Positions 14,187-23,239 of a stretch of DNA of 31,318 bases are shown here, piece by piece. This DNA comes from a virus. A model generated the notes under the pieces. It had not been told where the DNA came from, did not search any database, and worked only from the letters and a program-made list of their open reading frames with translations. The translations under genes were made by a program, and so were the position numbers. The DNA is taken from the IMG/VR virus record IMGVR_UViG_3300025769_000507, positions 1-31,318 of that record; one strand, written 5' to 3'. Numbering within the stretch: the stretch's first letter is position 1; each line of letters starts with the position of its first letter.

Positions 14187-14777
14187 CTAGGTTATGTTCT
14201 TTCCTTCTAGTTTAGCATTAAGGATCCTGATCAATCCTTTAATCTCTGATAAATCGTCTTTTATATTGTTTGGGTGGATCATATCAGGTGGACTAGCGTT
14301 AGTTACTTCTGATCCTAAGTTTATTTTAGTGATCTCTAATGTAACTTTTTCGCCACGATCTAAAGCGTCTGCGACTTTTGGATAAAAGTTTGTATATGCT
14401 AGCTTACTATTTCCTATAAATCCGTCTTTAGAAACATCTAGATCCTGTTGAGTAGATCCCACTAGAACGCAACCTGCCGTATTTTCGTCAGTATTCCCTA
14501 AGTGAAAAAGCACCCATTTAAAGTTCGGGATCTGTTTTATTTCGAGCATACCGCGTCCCTTATGGATCGTAGGATATTTCTTTGTATAACGATTGAAAAA
14601 GCCACCTTCATTACGATATTCAATAGGATAAGTACCTTCAGGAATACATGTTTCGCCTGCTATTTTAATATCTCTATATTCGTCTTCTAATACATAGCAC
14701 TCGAATACACCGTCCACAAATAACATACCATTGACAGCGTCTTTTCCAAATTGAGTTCTAATTAGTTGTAGTTTCAC
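14187..14777 (-). CDS. DUF5675 family protein
   Basis: Residues 1-135 follow the DUF5675 pattern: MKLQLIRTQFGKDAVNGMLF, VLEDEYRDIKIAGETCIPEG, then FKWVLFHLGNTDENTAGCVLVG. The HxGN...GC arrangement resembles the His/Cys site of L,D-transpeptidase-like folds, so action on peptidoglycan is possible but unproven. A helical C-terminal tail of about 50 residues (KDDLSEIKGLIRILNAKLEG) is added. It overlaps the previous gene's stop by one base and opens the host-exit block. Confidence 0.78.
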   Translation of the reverse strand: MKLQLIRTQFGKDAVNGMLFVDGVFECYVLEDEYRDIKIAGETCIPEGTYPIEYRNEGGFFNRYTKKYPTIHKGRGMLEIKQIPNFKWVLFHLGNTDENTAGCVLVGSTQQDLDVSKDGFIGNSKLAYTNFYPKVADALDRGEKVTLEITKINLGSEVTNASPPDMIHPNNIKDDLSEIKGLIRILNAKLEGKNIT

Positions 14778-15097
14778 TATTCAGGTTTTGGATTATCTGC
14801 TTTGACTTGATCTATATGATCTTTAAAAGTAGTAGTATCGTTCTTCTGATCCCAATAGATCATGTCTAATTGATCGCCGATTGATCCGTACTCTGCTTGT
14901 CTAGCTATTTTATAGCCATTTTCTTGCTGATCATAATCACTATTAGCCTTATCTATAACAGCCTGATCGTATTCACTTTCAGTGAACTCTCTTCGCTCGT
15001 TATTAACTTGCGCCCACATACCGTCGCCACCGTTAGCGGTTTTCATAGCGTCGATCTCTGTCTGCGCTTGTGCTGTTAGTTCTTCTAATGTAGCCAT
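14777..15097 (-). CDS. Tail fibre-associated protein, chaperone-like
   Basis: A 106-residue helical protein whose C-terminal RQAEYGSIGDQLDMIYWDQK...DHIDQVKADNPKPE is the hallmark of a small protein family found next to tail fibre genes in many marine phages. The N-terminus is helical and acidic (MATLEELTAQAQTEIDAMKT). Likely a virion component or fibre assembly factor. It follows the six-gene array and returns to high GATC content, unlike the array. Confidence 0.7.
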   Translation of the reverse strand: MATLEELTAQAQTEIDAMKTANGGDGMWAQVNNERREFTESEYDQAVIDKANSDYDQQENGYKIARQAEYGSIGDQLDMIYWDQKNDTTTFKDHIDQVKADNPKPE

Positions 15098-15134
15098 ACT
15101 TATTCCTTCCTATCTTACTATATATTTCTTATAC

Positions 15135-15662
15135 TTACTTCTTTAAACCATATAATGTAAATGTTCCACTAGCTATGTTTCCACTAGACATAAAATAATT
15201 TACTCCATTATGAGTTTCTGCTACTGTATAAACCCAACCACCCTGTCCACCTAGTAAGACACCACCAAAATAACTACTAAAAACAATTTCATCAGTAGCG
15301 AAACTATATTCACTTGAATTATTGAAGTTAAACAAATATTGAACACCCTGTAATGTTTCCTCTGTATCTGTTCCCATAGCTAATTGTGTATTTACAAAAA
15401 CTTCAGTTTGATTAGTAGCACTATTATCATTAAAAGGATTATTAGACCTTAATGTTTTTTTAGCATAATCGTAATTAGAAGTTGATTGTGCAGTTCCACT
15501 AGCAGTTACTCTAACCTTTAAACTTTGTGTATCTGTATCGCCCTGCACATCACTTAACCTAACCATATACACATCATAAGTGCTATCAATACCTGTTAAA
15601 GTTACACTTGCTACTGCTGATGTAACTATTTCTTCTTGTATTTTTATTAAGCTACCACTCAT
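15135..15662 (-). CDS. Distal tail paralog B2
   Basis: Beta-rich 175-residue protein, last of six tandem paralogs. It matches B1 (16819) in ASVTLTGIxxxxDVYM, the NFNNSSEYSF segment, GGQGGWVYTVAE and the final SGTFTLYGLKK. Glycine, serine and asparagine content and beta pattern suggest a receptor-binding or fibre subunit on the tail tip. Preceded by a 3-base gap after C2. No GATC in the gene. Catalytic residues not apparent. Confidence 0.75.
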   Translation of the reverse strand: MSGSLIKIQEEIVTSAVASVTLTGIDSTYDVYMVRLSDVQGDTDTQSLKVRVTASGTAQSTSNYDYAKKTLRSNNPFNDNSATNQTEVFVNTQLAMGTDTEETLQGVQYLFNFNNSSEYSFATDEIVFSSYFGGVLLGGQGGWVYTVAETHNGVNYFMSSGNIASGTFTLYGLKK

Positions 15663-15665
15663 AAT

Positions 15666-16184
15666 TCATTTAACTCCATATACTGTTAGTTTTCCGTCAA
15701 AAAGTTGAATATTTCCATTATCAAAAATATTTAAACCTGTTATTTGTTCAGCAACTTTATAAACACCACAATATTTTAAACTTCTTAGTGGTCCTGTTAT
15801 GTCATAGTAAGTTGCATATTGATTGAGCATAAAAGTGTACTTTGAACTGTCATAAGGATTTATAACATACATAACACTTCCACTACCACCATTACCAATA
15901 CCCTCTCCTAATGTTTCTACCCAAGATGTATCACTAGTATTTTTCTTTTCTTGAAATGTAGTATCTGACCTCATTATTACACCTGCATATTCATAATTAG
16001 ATGTTGAAACTACACCACCTGAATTAATAACTCTTGTGTTTATAACTTGTCTGTTGCTACTGTGTTGTAAACCTGTGATTGTTATTTTATAAACATCATA
16101 TTTATCGCTAAATATATCAGTAATATTAAATGAGTTTGCACTATCTAAAGTTTGAGATTTTATAAATTCTAAATTAGTAGCCAT
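15666..16184 (-). CDS. Distal tail paralog C2
   Basis: A 172-residue beta-rich protein, counterpart of C1 (17325): both share NxxNITDxFxDxxDxY near the N-terminus, RVINSxG, TSNYxYA, MYxxNPxxSSxYTF and the terminal YGxxV/K. Coupled by TAATG to A2. Likely a tail-tip or fibre subunit; no GATC present in its 519 bases. Confidence 0.75.
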   Translation of the reverse strand: MATNLEFIKSQTLDSANSFNITDIFSDKYDVYKITITGLQHSSNRQVINTRVINSGGVVSTSNYEYAGVIMRSDTTFQEKKNTSDTSWVETLGEGIGNGGSGSVMYVINPYDSSKYTFMLNQYATYYDITGPLRSLKYCGVYKVAEQITGLNIFDNGNIQLFDGKLTVYGVK

Positions 16185-16816
16185 TATGAATATTCCTTTA
16201 TGCCGTATAGAGATATAGAGCCACTTGTAATATTCCCACTTTGCATTAAAATTTTAATTCCTGTAACTTGACTTTTTTGTGGTAACATACCTGCTCCAAA
16301 ATTCATATTTCCATTAGGTGTAGCATTCATTGTCATTGAGTGAAAAGTTAAAAAACTGTATTTTGTACTGTCTGTTAAATTATAAAAATATGTATAACCA
16401 TTTGCAGTTTCATTAGTAGCATTACCTAAATTCATTAAAGTATAAATTCTAGTGTTACTTGTACTTCTACTTTCCCCAAAACTTCCTGCAACATTTCCAT
16501 ATTGATAAGCATATTGATAAACACTTGCAGTTTCTTCTACACCACTTTCAAAAAATCTAACATTTGTTAAAACATTATTATTTGCAGAGTGGATATCATT
16601 AAAAGTCATAAAATGAACATTGTAAGTTCCTAAGTTTGTAAAATCAACACTTGCAACATTACTAACAATTTGAGTTTCAATTAATTCTAATTGTCCATAG
16701 TTAGTATATTTATCTGCTCTTGTTAGATCATAAATATCAGTAGGTGTAAAGATACCTTTATTATTTCCAAAACTTTGTTCTGGGCTTTCTGGTATATATC
16801 CAAATTCATTACTCAT
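16184..16816 (-). CDS. Distal tail paralog A2
   Basis: A 210-residue protein. It pairs with A1 (17852) by an added N-terminal segment, NKGIFTPTDIYDLTRADKY, and by FFESGVEETASVYQYAY, GSFG and GAGMLPQKSQVTGI. The extra N-terminus, absent in B and C types, may attach the trio to the tail. One GATC only. Gap of 2 bases after B1, which is the junction between the two trios. Confidence 0.75.
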   Translation of the reverse strand: MSNEFGYIPESPEQSFGNNKGIFTPTDIYDLTRADKYTNYGQLELIETQIVSNVASVDFTNLGTYNVHFMTFNDIHSANNNVLTNVRFFESGVEETASVYQYAYQYGNVAGSFGESRSTSNTRIYTLMNLGNATNETANGYTYFYNLTDSTKYSFLTFHSMTMNATPNGNMNFGAGMLPQKSQVTGIKILMQSGNITSGSISLYGIKEYS

Positions 16817-16818
16817 AA

Positions 16819-17325
16819 TTACACCACCTTATACAATGTAAATGTACCACTAAGCAGATTTGTACCTGTACCCTCAAAAAAATGTAATCCGTCACTTGCA
16901 CTTGCAACTGTATGAACTATACCACCTTGACTTCCTATATTGTTAGTAGCATAATCCACAACAACTTCCTCTAATGTCATAAAACTATATTCTGAACTTG
17001 AATTAAAGTTATAACAATAAAGTATAAAATTTGCACCTTCACCTGTTCCTGTACCTAAAAATTGTGAACTATAAAAAGTAAGATTTACCTGTGCATTATT
17101 TGCGAAAGAAGTGTTTGCTTTTAAATTTTTAGTACCAAAATCATAGTTAGCAGTTACATCAGCACTACCACTTTTTGTAATTCTTAATCCCCATTGTTTT
17201 ATATCTGTTTCAACTCTTAAATTATTTACTGCACACATATAAACATCATCAGTATTTATGCCTGTCAAAGTAACACTTGCAGTTGCACTAGATATTGTTT
17301 CTGTTGCTACTTGTACTAAACTCAT
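16819..17325 (-). CDS. Distal tail paralog B1
   Basis: A 168-residue beta-rich protein: SSATASVTLTGINTDDVYMC, ANYDFGTKNLKANTSF, YNFNSSSEYSFMTLEEVV, GSQGGIVHTVA and LSGTFTLYKVV. Counterpart of B2 (15135). TAATG overlap with C1. No GATC in the gene. Function as receptor-binding or fibre subunit is inferred from position and repeat nature. Confidence 0.75.
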   Translation of the reverse strand: MSLVQVATETISSATASVTLTGINTDDVYMCAVNNLRVETDIKQWGLRITKSGSADVTANYDFGTKNLKANTSFANNAQVNLTFYSSQFLGTGTGEGANFILYCYNFNSSSEYSFMTLEEVVVDYATNNIGSQGGIVHTVASASDGLHFFEGTGTNLLSGTFTLYKVV

Positions 17326-17855
17326 TAGCTATCAACTCTCAATCCGTAAGTTCTAAATTTTCCACTATCCATATTTCCTGTTTTTGCAGAAAATTGAATA
17401 CCTGTAATACTTGTAGTACTTTTTTGCACACCAATACTTTTCCAAGTATATGATTGAGGTGTTGATGTTCTGTAAGACATAGTCTGTGAAATATAAAAAG
17501 TATAAGATGATGAATTTGTTGGATTGAATATATACATAGTCATTTCCCCTGTATCATTTGTACCTGTACCAATAAAACTAATACTTTCCCACTCTGTCCT
17601 GCTTGTTAATCTTTCCTCTGCAACACTAGAACTACTTGGAATATATAAACTTGCATAATCATAGTTAGAAGTTATTTCACTACCACTACTGTTAATTACT
17701 CTACCAAATAAATAATCCCCACTACTAGAAGTCATAGCTATGTCTGTTGCCTCTATAACATATATATCAAAATCATCTGTAAATACATCTGTTATATTTA
17801 AAGTATTTATTGTTGAAGTAACTTCAGTTTCATTTACTAATCTCAAAACACTCAT
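17325..17855 (-). CDS. Distal tail paralog C1
   Basis: A 176-residue Ser/Thr-rich beta protein. NTLNITDVFTDDFDIYVIEA, GRVINSSGSEITSNYDYA and MYIFNPTNSSSYTFYISQ match C2 (15666). Starts in an ATGA overlap with A1. No GATC. Likely tail-tip component. Confidence 0.75.
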   Translation of the reverse strand: MSVLRLVNETEVTSTINTLNITDVFTDDFDIYVIEATDIAMTSSSGDYLFGRVINSSGSEITSNYDYASLYIPSSSSVAEERLTSRTEWESISFIGTGTNDTGEMTMYIFNPTNSSSYTFYISQTMSYRTSTPQSYTWKSIGVQKSTTSITGIQFSAKTGNMDSGKFRTYGLRVDS

Positions 17856-18469
17856 TTTTGATTAACCCCAAATAATTTAAATTCCCCTAATATTTGACCT
17901 GTTGAAAAAGTACTTCTTAACCTAAAGCCGTCAACTGCGCTAGCTTGTGGTAAAACCCCACCGCCAAATCTCATAGCATAAGTAGTTCCAAATTGTCCTG
18001 TTCCTATAAATGTAACATAAGTATATTTTGATGAATTTGTTGGGCAATAAATGTAACAGTATGAATTGCTTGAATTAGCAGTTGTGCTGTCTGTATCTGC
18101 GCCAACATGTATCCAAGCAGAAGTAGTAGTCTGACCATTACCAAAACTACCACTTGCCCTTCCACTTTGTAGCCCATAATTATACACCCCTGAACTTTCC
18201 AAAACCCCACTTTCGTAAAACTGAATACCTGTTGTGTATCCTACTTGATCTGATTGTACATTTTTTGTTTCTAAATAATAAACATCATATCTATCAGTAA
18301 AAACTTCAGTAAAATCTATTGCACTTGTCATAGATGAAACTGTTGTAGATGTTATAAATTCTAAGCTACCACCCCAACTACCGTCTTTAGTTAGTTGTAA
18401 TATTTCGCTAGGTGTATATAAACCTGTATTCTTTTTTACATCATTTGGTTGCGTACCTATATAGGACAT
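17852..18469 (-). CDS. Distal tail paralog A1
   Basis: First of six tandem paralogs, 205 residues. N-terminal NTGLYTPSEILQLTKDG matches A2; the shared core continues with FYESGVLESSGVYNYG, SGSFG, NSSKYTYVTF and GGGVLPQASAVDGF. It ends in FKLFGVN, the family's closing strand. One GATC. Likely fibre or receptor-binding subunit; it follows two more general tail structural proteins. Confidence 0.75.
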   Translation of the reverse strand: MSYIGTQPNDVKKNTGLYTPSEILQLTKDGSWGGSLEFITSTTVSSMTSAIDFTEVFTDRYDVYYLETKNVQSDQVGYTTGIQFYESGVLESSGVYNYGLQSGRASGSFGNGQTTTSAWIHVGADTDSTTANSSNSYCYIYCPTNSSKYTYVTFIGTGQFGTTYAMRFGGGVLPQASAVDGFRLRSTFSTGQILGEFKLFGVNQK

Positions 18470-18481
18470 AAGTTGATCCTA

Positions 18482-18808
18482 TTAAGTTTGTCTTAGAAAT
18501 GATACATTGTATTCGGCGCTAGACGCTGAAGAGCATAAACCCTGCAACTTATCGCCTGTTTCTAATGTGATCTTGGTTGGTATTTCTATGGTTGTGCCGA
18601 ACGGAAGTGATACATTATTTAAAATGTGTCTTAGTGTTCCGCCTGATTTAGTTACTGATAGATCAATAGTTACATCTGCACTACTTGAATTAACATTAGA
18701 AACTAAAATACCAATTACTGTTTCAGTTGTAGAGCTAGGAACTGCGTCAACAATATCGCCTGCTGAAGTTCCTAATACGCCCTGTACGCTGTGTAAAGTG
18801 TCCGCCAT
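18482..18808 (-). CDS. Virion structural beta-sandwich protein
   Basis: A 108-residue protein with ETVIGILVSNVNSSSADVTI, SVTKSGGTLRHILNNVSLPF, then a GTTIEIPTKITLETGDKLQG strand pair. This pattern (LVSN...DV...P...I...L..GD.L) recurs in small phage virion proteins near neck or tail-fibre genes. It lies between the fibre N-terminal-like protein and the paralog array. Normal GATC content returns here. Confidence 0.65.
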   Translation of the reverse strand: MADTLHSVQGVLGTSAGDIVDAVPSSTTETVIGILVSNVNSSSADVTIDLSVTKSGGTLRHILNNVSLPFGTTIEIPTKITLETGDKLQGLCSSASSAEYNVSFLRQT

Positions 18809-18822
18809 ATTCTATTCCTTTC

Positions 18823-19299
18823 CTAGCTTAAAGCTAATACTAATCCTAAACTTACGCCACCTGCTAGGTTAGCTATATCCCCCGCAGTTGTTTTCTTTAA
18901 ACTATTACTATCATCAGCGTCGCCGATCAGAACAATATCTGCGCTAGCTACTGTAGCTGAAGTCGCTGAATTAGGGGCAATAGCTAAAGTTGAACTGAAA
19001 GCGCCACTTGTAGCACTAGTTCCGCCCGAAAGTCCTGAAGTGCCTGCTGTTGTAATAGTTACACCTGTAATATCGCCTTCGCCTATAAAACTAGCCCAAG
19101 CAGATCCATTGTAAAATTGAAGTGTGTTACTGTCTTTTAGAAAACAAAACATACCTTCTGCGTCATTAGTTCCTAATGCACTATCTCTAGCTGTTGCGTC
19201 TGCGTAAACCTGAATAACTTGATCTTGTATAAATGTTTGAAACTCTGTAGCACTAATTAAATCGCCTGTGCTATAACTTTTCCAACCTGCACCCGCCAT
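18823..19299 (-). CDS. Minor tail / fibre attachment-like protein
   Basis: A 158-residue protein. The N-terminal GWKSYSTGDLISATEFQTFI then QDQVIQVYADATARDSALG...EGMFCFLKDSNTLQFYNGSAW is common in phage tail fibres and minor tail proteins, where it binds the baseplate. The rest is Ser/Thr/Gly/Ala-rich, like a fibre shaft. Short for a full fibre, so it may be an adaptor for the paralog array downstream. Confidence 0.65.
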   Translation of the reverse strand: MAGAGWKSYSTGDLISATEFQTFIQDQVIQVYADATARDSALGTNDAEGMFCFLKDSNTLQFYNGSAWASFIGEGDITGVTITTAGTSGLSGGTSATSGAFSSTLAIAPNSATSATVASADIVLIGDADDSNSLKKTTAGDIANLAGGVSLGLVLALS

Positions 19300-19322
19300 A
19301 TTATATAAACCTTTCTATAACT

Positions 19323-20585
19323 CTAACTATAAGCGAAACGAGTACCTTCGCCAAGTTTAGCTGTTCCTAATATCCAAGCCGAAGATCCCGCAGGACTAAG
19401 AGTAGCAGACCAAGACCAAGATTGCGACGATCCATTTACGGTATGCTGTATGCTTTCGATCAATAATTCGTCTTCTATTGTTGTACCGCTAGGATCTTGG
19501 ATCTTAACTTTTATACGATCCCCGAACTCACGATCTAAAACCTGTGTCCATAAACCCGTGTTATCTCTAGGATTTACTGTTAATTTATCAACTCTAACTA
19601 TTGGAAGTGAAGTTTCTGCTATTTTCTGTTCTATGATCGATAAAACATCACTATCAGAAACATTGATCGTACTTTTTGTAGATCCTTTAGCTGTAAATCT
19701 AAGAACGCTATCAGCGTCTGAAATATATTGCGTTGATCCGTTTTCTCTTGTCCACTCATAAACATTGATTATCTCATTATCATCAAGAGATAAACTGACA
19801 TCAGTATAGGGAAGATCAGTACCCGTATTACTAAAAGTACCCTGAACATTTACAGCTTTAGTATTAGATAACCTATAATCACGATTTCTAAAAGTAGCTT
19901 TTCCGTCTGCACTAATAAAGAATTGTGCGTTTTCTGCTACTTCTACTTCTCGTAAAGCTGAAAGAATATTATCTGATAACTGTTGTGATTGAACATTGAC
20001 CGTACCTGTTAAAACATCTCTTCTATTACTAGGAAAACCTACTGCATTTAGGATCCTAGTAACACGATCAGAAGATAATTCTGTAAGATCTTCATAACCT
20101 AATCTAGTTGATTGTCCTAATTCACTAAATCCACCACGACCGATACGCCAAGATCTACTGTCTAAAACACCTGATTGAAAGATTTTAAATGCGTCAGTTG
20201 CTCTAAAAGTTACGACGCTATCCTGTCCCTGTGCAGTAAAAACTACAGGAATTGTATCTAAAAATCCTTCAAATAAAACATAAGTACTTGAACTATAAGT
20301 AGCGCTGATCCTAACTCTTTTAAGTGGCTGTATTTTAGATCTAGAATTAGCGCTGTCATAATAATAAGTAGTCTGACTAGGATTAAACCTATTATCTGTA
20401 TTTGAAAGCAATATTTGTGCTGATCCTGCACCAAACTGACCTAGTTCATTTACTCTTCCCCTGTTAGTTGTAAACTGTCTTACATATTGACTTACATCTG
20501 TAAAGGATTGACTTTCATCAAAAGGATCACTATCAAATCCGATTTCTACGGTTATATCGACATTACTATCAAAAGCTACTGACAT
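19323..20585 (-). CDS. Hub-like minor tail protein
   Basis: A 420-residue tail protein immediately after the tape measure, where siphophages encode distal tail and hub proteins. The N-terminal part has a VSQYVRQFTTNRGRVNELGQ segment and ILLSNTDNRFNPSQ, seen in actinophage and marine phage minor tail proteins. It continues with beta-rich domains and ends in a SxSWSATLSPAG strand. It overlaps the tape measure stop by one base. Exact homology (Dit versus Tal) cannot be told. Confidence 0.72.
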   Translation of the reverse strand: MSVAFDSNVDITVEIGFDSDPFDESQSFTDVSQYVRQFTTNRGRVNELGQFGAGSAQILLSNTDNRFNPSQTTYYYDSANSRSKIQPLKRVRISATYSSSTYVLFEGFLDTIPVVFTAQGQDSVVTFRATDAFKIFQSGVLDSRSWRIGRGGFSELGQSTRLGYEDLTELSSDRVTRILNAVGFPSNRRDVLTGTVNVQSQQLSDNILSALREVEVAENAQFFISADGKATFRNRDYRLSNTKAVNVQGTFSNTGTDLPYTDVSLSLDDNEIINVYEWTRENGSTQYISDADSVLRFTAKGSTKSTINVSDSDVLSIIEQKIAETSLPIVRVDKLTVNPRDNTGLWTQVLDREFGDRIKVKIQDPSGTTIEDELLIESIQHTVNGSSQSWSWSATLSPAGSSAWILGTAKLGEGTRFAYS

Positions 20586-23017
20586 TAGACAATCGAAAGT
20601 CCGCGCTGTTGTGCTTTTGTTATTGCAGTAGCAACAGCATTTTCTACATCTTGTTCAGTTCCAAGTACTGCACCTGTTGTAACATTAATACTTACTGATC
20701 CGCTAGTTGCTAACATAGATCCTGCAAAACCACCTACACCGCCACTACTTACAAAAGGTGTTTCGTCTTTTAATGCACCTGTAGGATCGAAGGCTTTTTG
20801 AGCGGGAACAGTACCACCTGTAGTTCCAAGATCTACGGGTTTTCCTGATAAAGCAAATATTTCGCCAAATTTATTCATAACACGATCTAGATCGCCTGTA
20901 ACTTTGTCAGCCATAAGTCCTACTAATTGTTCAAAAGTTCCTAAAGCGCTTGCGTCTGCTAATGCTTTATCTAGTTCAGCTTTAGCAATCGCCATTTCTA
21001 ATAAGTTTTCTGTACTGTCGTCAGTTGCTTTAGCTAATTCTTCTTTAGCAGTTCTATAATCATCAGTAGCTTTTTCAACTGCTTTTGTAGCTCTTTCGAC
21101 ATCTTCCTGCGCTCTGATCAGATCTTGTTCTGCTTGCTCTTCTTCTCTAGTAGCTGAAGTGCTAGCTAATGTTATTTCTTCTAGTCTTCTTTTAGCTAGT
21201 TCTAGTTCTTTATTCTGTAGCGTAGATCTTTCTTCTATATCTGATAATCTTTGTACCGCGTCAGCTTGTCTTAGGATCGCGATTTCTTCTTCTAATGTAA
21301 CTTGTTTACTTAGTTCTTTTTGTCTATTTAATTCCTGTTCAGCTAACTCAACTGCTTTAATTGCTTTTTCTTGATCAGTTTGGGCGTCTTCTAAACTATC
21401 TAATCTATCTTGTTCTTCTGTTTCTAGATCTATGATGTTTTGTTTTATATCTTCGATCTTTTGATATGCTTTAAGCACTTTGTTTAATGCGCTTAAACCT
21501 TTTTCGTTTCTTAATGCAACTAATTCTTCTTCTGCGTCGTTTAGATCTTCTGTAACTTCTGTAGCTGTTTCTATTGTGTGATTTAATCTATCTTGTTCTA
21601 TTTCGTATCTATGAGCATTGTTGATCTGATCTCTTTGGATCGCGTTAGCTCTTTCTATTTCAGAAGAAAGATAAGAAGTATTACTTGCGTAATTTTCTAA
21701 AAGATTGGCGTTTTGTTGTGATCTTAGGATCTCTTCTAATCTTTCTTGTTGCTCTACAAAGTTAACTACAGGGGATCCACCACCCATAGCACCTGCGAAA
21801 GCACCACTTAACATCGCTATTGCTTGTGCTTGTTCTTCAATACTCTTTACAGGTGCGTCGCCTTTAAGTCTTAAAATTACTTCATCTAGAAATCTATTAC
21901 CTAATCCGATTGCGTCTTCTAATGCAGGTGCAAACTTATCAGCTAGTATTAATCCTATTTCTGCAAACTTGTCGCCTGCTAGTCCAACTTGTTGTGATAA
22001 AGATGTGATCTGTTTATCTGCAACTTCTTGAGTTGTTCCCCCGCTATCTCTAAGAGCGCTTTCATATTCTCTGATCTTATCTGTTGATCCTGATAAGATC
22101 TTAACCGCGTCAGCCACACCACGATTAAGACCTAACTGATCTAATGTACTTGCTTTAAGTTCATCGGACATAGGTTTAAGTACACGATCAAGCTCTTCAA
22201 CTATGTCAGCAACATTTCTCATATTGCCTTCAGCGTCAAACATTTCTAGTCCAAGTTTCCTAAACTCTTCCCCGTTCTTCGCTGTAGCTCTTGGGATATC
22301 TCTTAAAACCTGATTTAACTTTTCGCCACCTTCGGCACCCTTAACGCCTGCGTCTGCAAAAACAGCAAGAACAGCGACGCCTTCTTCAATATCTTTATTA
22401 ACAACTTTTAACGCGGATCCTGCTTTAGATGTAAGAGCCTCAGAAAATTGCTGAACACTTGCGTTAGCTAAGGTGTTAGCTTTGACTAATACATCAGTTA
22501 CCCTAGTTAAGTTCTCTAAGTTTTGTTGTGCGTCATTAACAGTAAGACCTAATGCGGATTGTGCGTCAGTAGCCAAGTCAGTAGCAGTAGCCATATCGAA
22601 CATACCTGCTTGGGCAAACTTAGCAACTTGGGGAAGTGCTTGGATCTGTTGTTCTGCGTCTAAACCTGCGGACGCTAAGAAGAAAAAGCTCTCTGCTGAT
22701 TGTTCTGCTGAAAAGGAAGTACTGATCGCAACTTCTCTCGCAGTTTGTTCCATACGGCGTTGCTGATCTTCAGTAGCACTCATGATCGCTAATGATTGTG
22801 TCATAGCGTCGTCGAACGCCATAAATTGTCTAGTTGCGCTCGATAGAGCTTTCGCCATAGCTACTGCGCCTGCAACAGCAGTAACGCCCATAGCTTTTCC
22901 GAATTTACCTAACCCCTTAGAAGATTTATCGCCCGACTTACCGATCCCGTCTAATTGTCTTTTAGCTAGATCAGCACCCTTAGTTATTATGTTTAAAACT
23001 ATATTTGATACAGCCAT
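20585..23017 (-). CDS. Tail tape measure protein
   Basis: Sets tail length and passes through the tail tube. The 810 residues include the PhageMin_Tail core: FMAFDDAMTQSLAIMSATED (residues 66-85), AREVAISTSFSAEQSAESFF, LASAGLDAEQQIQALPQVAK, then LNQVLRDIPRATAKNGEEF. About 490-690 is long coiled coil. The C-terminus has GGVGGFAGSML and ends in IVVxxA-like polar sequence. Length suggests a tail of roughly 100-130 nm by the usual 0.15 nm per residue. Follows the frameshift chaperone with TAA directly before ATG. Confidence 0.93.
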   Translation of the reverse strand: MAVSNIVLNIITKGADLAKRQLDGIGKSGDKSSKGLGKFGKAMGVTAVAGAVAMAKALSSATRQFMAFDDAMTQSLAIMSATEDQQRRMEQTAREVAISTSFSAEQSAESFFFLASAGLDAEQQIQALPQVAKFAQAGMFDMATATDLATDAQSALGLTVNDAQQNLENLTRVTDVLVKANTLANASVQQFSEALTSKAGSALKVVNKDIEEGVAVLAVFADAGVKGAEGGEKLNQVLRDIPRATAKNGEEFRKLGLEMFDAEGNMRNVADIVEELDRVLKPMSDELKASTLDQLGLNRGVADAVKILSGSTDKIREYESALRDSGGTTQEVADKQITSLSQQVGLAGDKFAEIGLILADKFAPALEDAIGLGNRFLDEVILRLKGDAPVKSIEEQAQAIAMLSGAFAGAMGGGSPVVNFVEQQERLEEILRSQQNANLLENYASNTSYLSSEIERANAIQRDQINNAHRYEIEQDRLNHTIETATEVTEDLNDAEEELVALRNEKGLSALNKVLKAYQKIEDIKQNIIDLETEEQDRLDSLEDAQTDQEKAIKAVELAEQELNRQKELSKQVTLEEEIAILRQADAVQRLSDIEERSTLQNKELELAKRRLEEITLASTSATREEEQAEQDLIRAQEDVERATKAVEKATDDYRTAKEELAKATDDSTENLLEMAIAKAELDKALADASALGTFEQLVGLMADKVTGDLDRVMNKFGEIFALSGKPVDLGTTGGTVPAQKAFDPTGALKDETPFVSSGGVGGFAGSMLATSGSVSINVTTGAVLGTEQDVENAVATAITKAQQRGLSIV

Positions 23018-23239
23018 TTATCGTCTGTTCCTTTTCTTCTTCATTTCTGCGTCTGCGAGTGCTTGGGCTTTATCGCGGGCTTTCTTTTCCCATAAATAGA
23101 AATAAGCCCACTCATTAAATTCCTTAGCACTCATCTTACTATGCAACTCGCCTACCGTCATGCTTAGATCACGGGCTAAACGAAAAGAAAAGGCTAGATC
23201 GGTATCTAGATCAAAACTGATCGGCGTCTTCCGCCGTAC
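23018..23239 (-). CDS. Frameshift extension of the tail assembly chaperone
   Basis: A frame +1 (or -2) from the chaperone gene is open from within the G-run at 23243-23239 to the TAA just before the tape measure ATG. It encodes about 73 residues including ISFDLDTDLAFSFRLARDLS and MTVGELHSKMSAKEFNEWAY, the hallmark of the second, frameshifted half of siphophage tail chaperones (lambda GT type). It has no good independent start near its beginning. The fused product would be about 177-178 residues. Confidence 0.8.
   Translation of the reverse strand, partial: VRRKTPISFDLDTDLAFSFRLARDLSMTVGELHSKMSAKEFNEWAYFYLWEKKARDKAQALADAEMKKKRNRR

Larger units (their letters stand above)
15135..18469 (-). repeat. 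Six-gene paralog array, duplicated trio A-C-B / A-C-B
   Basis: Six consecutive genes share one core fold signature (NYxYA, NxxxSSxYxF, SGxFxLYG). Pairwise shared motifs sort them as A1, C1, B1, A2, C2, B2 in reading order, so the unit duplicated was three genes long. The copies have diverged strongly at protein level. The whole array holds only about 2 GATC sites. Confidence 0.75.

Noticed and set aside
18004-18210. Extra frames inside the paralog array and other structural genes (also 27540-27764, 28531-28743)
   Set aside because: They lie wholly inside genes with clear family motifs and have no starts, coupling or composition of their own.
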